A stretch of DNA of 12,998 nt from an uncultured Clostridia bacterium. GTDB taxonomy: Bacteria; Bacillota; Clostridia; Christensenellales; CAG-917. Positions 12,338 to 12,998 of this stretch are shown one piece after another; position 1 is the stretch's first letter; the number at the start of each line of letters is the position of its first letter. A model generated the notes under the pieces. The model was not told the DNA's origin and did no database searches. It saw nothing but the letters and a program-made list of their open reading frames with translations. The position numbers were made by a program, and so were the translations under genes. Location of the stretch: the NCBI GenBank assembly GCA_937881285.1, contig CALGEU010000085.1:1-12998 (forward strand). Direction: 5' to 3'.

Positions 12338-12514
12338 TTACTTATTGCGAATTTCAAAGTTATCCACAAAATCGGCGAAGTCTTCAACACAATTAAAATA
12401 GTTCCCGTCATTCATATAGACGGTGAATCCATTTTTATCAGGTATGATATAAGATACCTGCGAAAGATTGATGATTACCGTTTCTTTCTTTGTTTCGAGT
12501 TCATAAAAAGTCAT
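12338..12514 (-). CDS. 58-aa acidic protein of unknown function
   Basis: The sequence MTFYELETKKETVIINLSQV, then SYIIPDKNG, then FTVYMNDGNYFNCVEDFADF, ends FEIRNK and has no membrane helix. GAGGTG lies 5-10 nt before the ATG, and the gene begins 11 nt after the stop of the 78-aa gene, so the two are co-transcribed. The beta-strand-rich start and an alternating pattern suggest a small single-domain fold. It precedes the origin region and contains TTATCCACA (12360..12368). Partner or regulator of replication is possible from position only. Confidence 0.75.
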   Translation of the reverse strand: MTFYELETKKETVIINLSQVSYIIPDKNGFTVYMNDGNYFNCVEDFADFVDNFEIRNK

Positions 12515-12525
12515 GAAACACCTCG

Positions 12526-12762
12526 TTACTGTTCGGACTCCGTAGATTCGCTTTCTTTCTTCGGAAACTCGTTCGCAAAAGCGGACAACAGCATTTTTCT
12601 GGCGCGATAATTCGGGTCATTCTCGCCATTTTGTCCTTCAAAATACTTGATTTCGACGGGTACAACTTCGTTTCCACATTTAATGTAGAAATTCGTAGCG
12701 AATTTTTCTTCGCCGTCTTTGTTTGTGTACTTACTGATTTTCTTAAAGAGTTCAACTTGCAT
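12526..12762 (-). CDS. 78-aa protein, possible ssDNA-binding protein
   Basis: The start has a clear AAGGAG 7-12 nt upstream. The sequence begins MQVELFKKISKYTNKDGEEK and contains FYIKCGNEVVPVEIKYFEG, a beta-rich pattern, followed by an acidic tail PKKESESTESEQ. Size, the acidic C-terminal tail and its position as first gene of the replication operon suggest an analogue of the filamentous-phage gV ssDNA-binding protein or an SSB-like factor. No definitive motif was seen, so this is inference from context. Confidence 0.75.
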   Translation of the reverse strand: MQVELFKKISKYTNKDGEEKFATNFYIKCGNEVVPVEIKYFEGQNGENDPNYRARKMLLSAFANEFPKKESESTESEQ

Positions 12763-12892
12763 AAATGCTCCTTTCGGCTTACGCCATTGTGTTTATTTAC
12801 AAGGGTATATCCCGTTGTATTCAAGGGGGATAGCCTACAACGCCGACTATCAGGGCTTATAAAAGGAGAAGTGCTATACGTTTGCGGAGAAT
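12763..12892 (-). promoter_or_regulatory. Leader/promoter region of the replication operon
   Basis: No ORF was seen here. A 7-bp inverted repeat (CGTTGTA 12813..12819, TACAACG 12836..12842) could be an operator or hairpin. Inside it, minus-strand TTGAAT with TGTAAA 17 nt downstream is a weak promoter candidate. ACGGGATATACC here also precedes the 30-aa gene at 5327. Confidence 0.4.
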
Positions 12893-12918
12893 AAAAAAAC
12901 ACGCAGAATCACTTCTGC
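12893..12918 (-). terminator. Rho-independent terminator near the right boundary
   Basis: GCAGAA (12903..12908) and TTCTGC (12913..12918) form a 6-bp stem with a 4-nt loop. On the minus strand GTG and seven T follow. It would stop leftward transcription entering from the right flank (or, in a circular form, from the transposase end) before the replication operon. Confidence 0.75.
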
Positions 12919-12937
12919 ATTTAATATTAAAAGTTAC

Positions 12938-12954
12938 AAAAGCAAAAGAAAGTG
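12938..12954. repeat. Right direct repeat, candidate attR
   Basis: This is identical to 36..52. The sequence to its right, in the frame of the left host gene, reads VNKLLIKTYF and then TAA at 12984..12986, which is the expected original C-terminus if the two flanks were once joined. Confidence 0.6.
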
Positions 12955-12998
12955 TAAATAAGTTGTTGATTAAAACCTATTTTTAATATACAATAATT

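Overview
This window looks like a complete integrated mobile element of about 12.9 kb, probably an inovirus-like (filamentous phage) provirus, in a low-GC Gram-positive host (Bacillota, likely a gut Clostridia-type bacterium). The host call rests on AT-rich DNA, AGGAGG-type ribosome sites and the absence of an outer-membrane secretin gene. A 17-bp direct repeat (36..52 and 12938..12954) flanks the element. The left copy is the last codons of a + strand host gene, and the same frame continues to a stop just beyond the right copy, so the element appears to sit in the 3' end of a protein gene.

Nearly all element genes lie on the minus strand. In transcription order, from the right edge leftwards, they are: a 78-aa protein (possible ssDNA-binding protein), a 58-aa protein, a replication origin (three iterons plus an 11-bp stem-loop), an HUH-endonuclease/SF3-helicase Rep, a 105-aa basic protein, a cytosine-methyltransferase-like protein, then four exported or membrane-anchored proteins of presumed virion type (153, 297, 198 and 726 aa) with a small gene interrupted by an in-frame TGA among them. 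These are followed by a 30-aa one-helix membrane peptide overlapping a four-helix membrane ATPase of the Zot/pI morphogenesis type, a 78-aa protein and an IS30-family DDE transposase.

On the + strand there is a short accessory segment: a 25-aa hydrophobic peptide that looks like a type I toxin with an antisense promoter, about 350 bp of consecutive hairpins, and a strongly promoted zinc-ribbon/PD-(D/E)XK-like nuclease (possible defence or superinfection-exclusion gene) ended by a bidirectional terminator. A second + strand unit near 11.0-11.1 kb has a consensus promoter and terminator and no ORF, and lies antisense to the leader of the 105-aa gene.

The least explained structure is a family of four intergenic repeats (about 256..320, 2981..3083, 5347..5410 and 9919..10015), each at the 3' end of a large minus-strand gene and mostly 35-55 nt before the next start. 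They carry stems with compensatory changes and G-U wobbles that only make sense in RNA read from the minus strand, suggesting a shared phage RNA regulatory element. Rep would replicate the circle, the Zot-like ATPase would extrude ssDNA, the anchored proteins would form the virion or adsorption apparatus, and the IS30-type enzyme is the only visible recombinase. No typical 50-80-aa major coat protein was identified.
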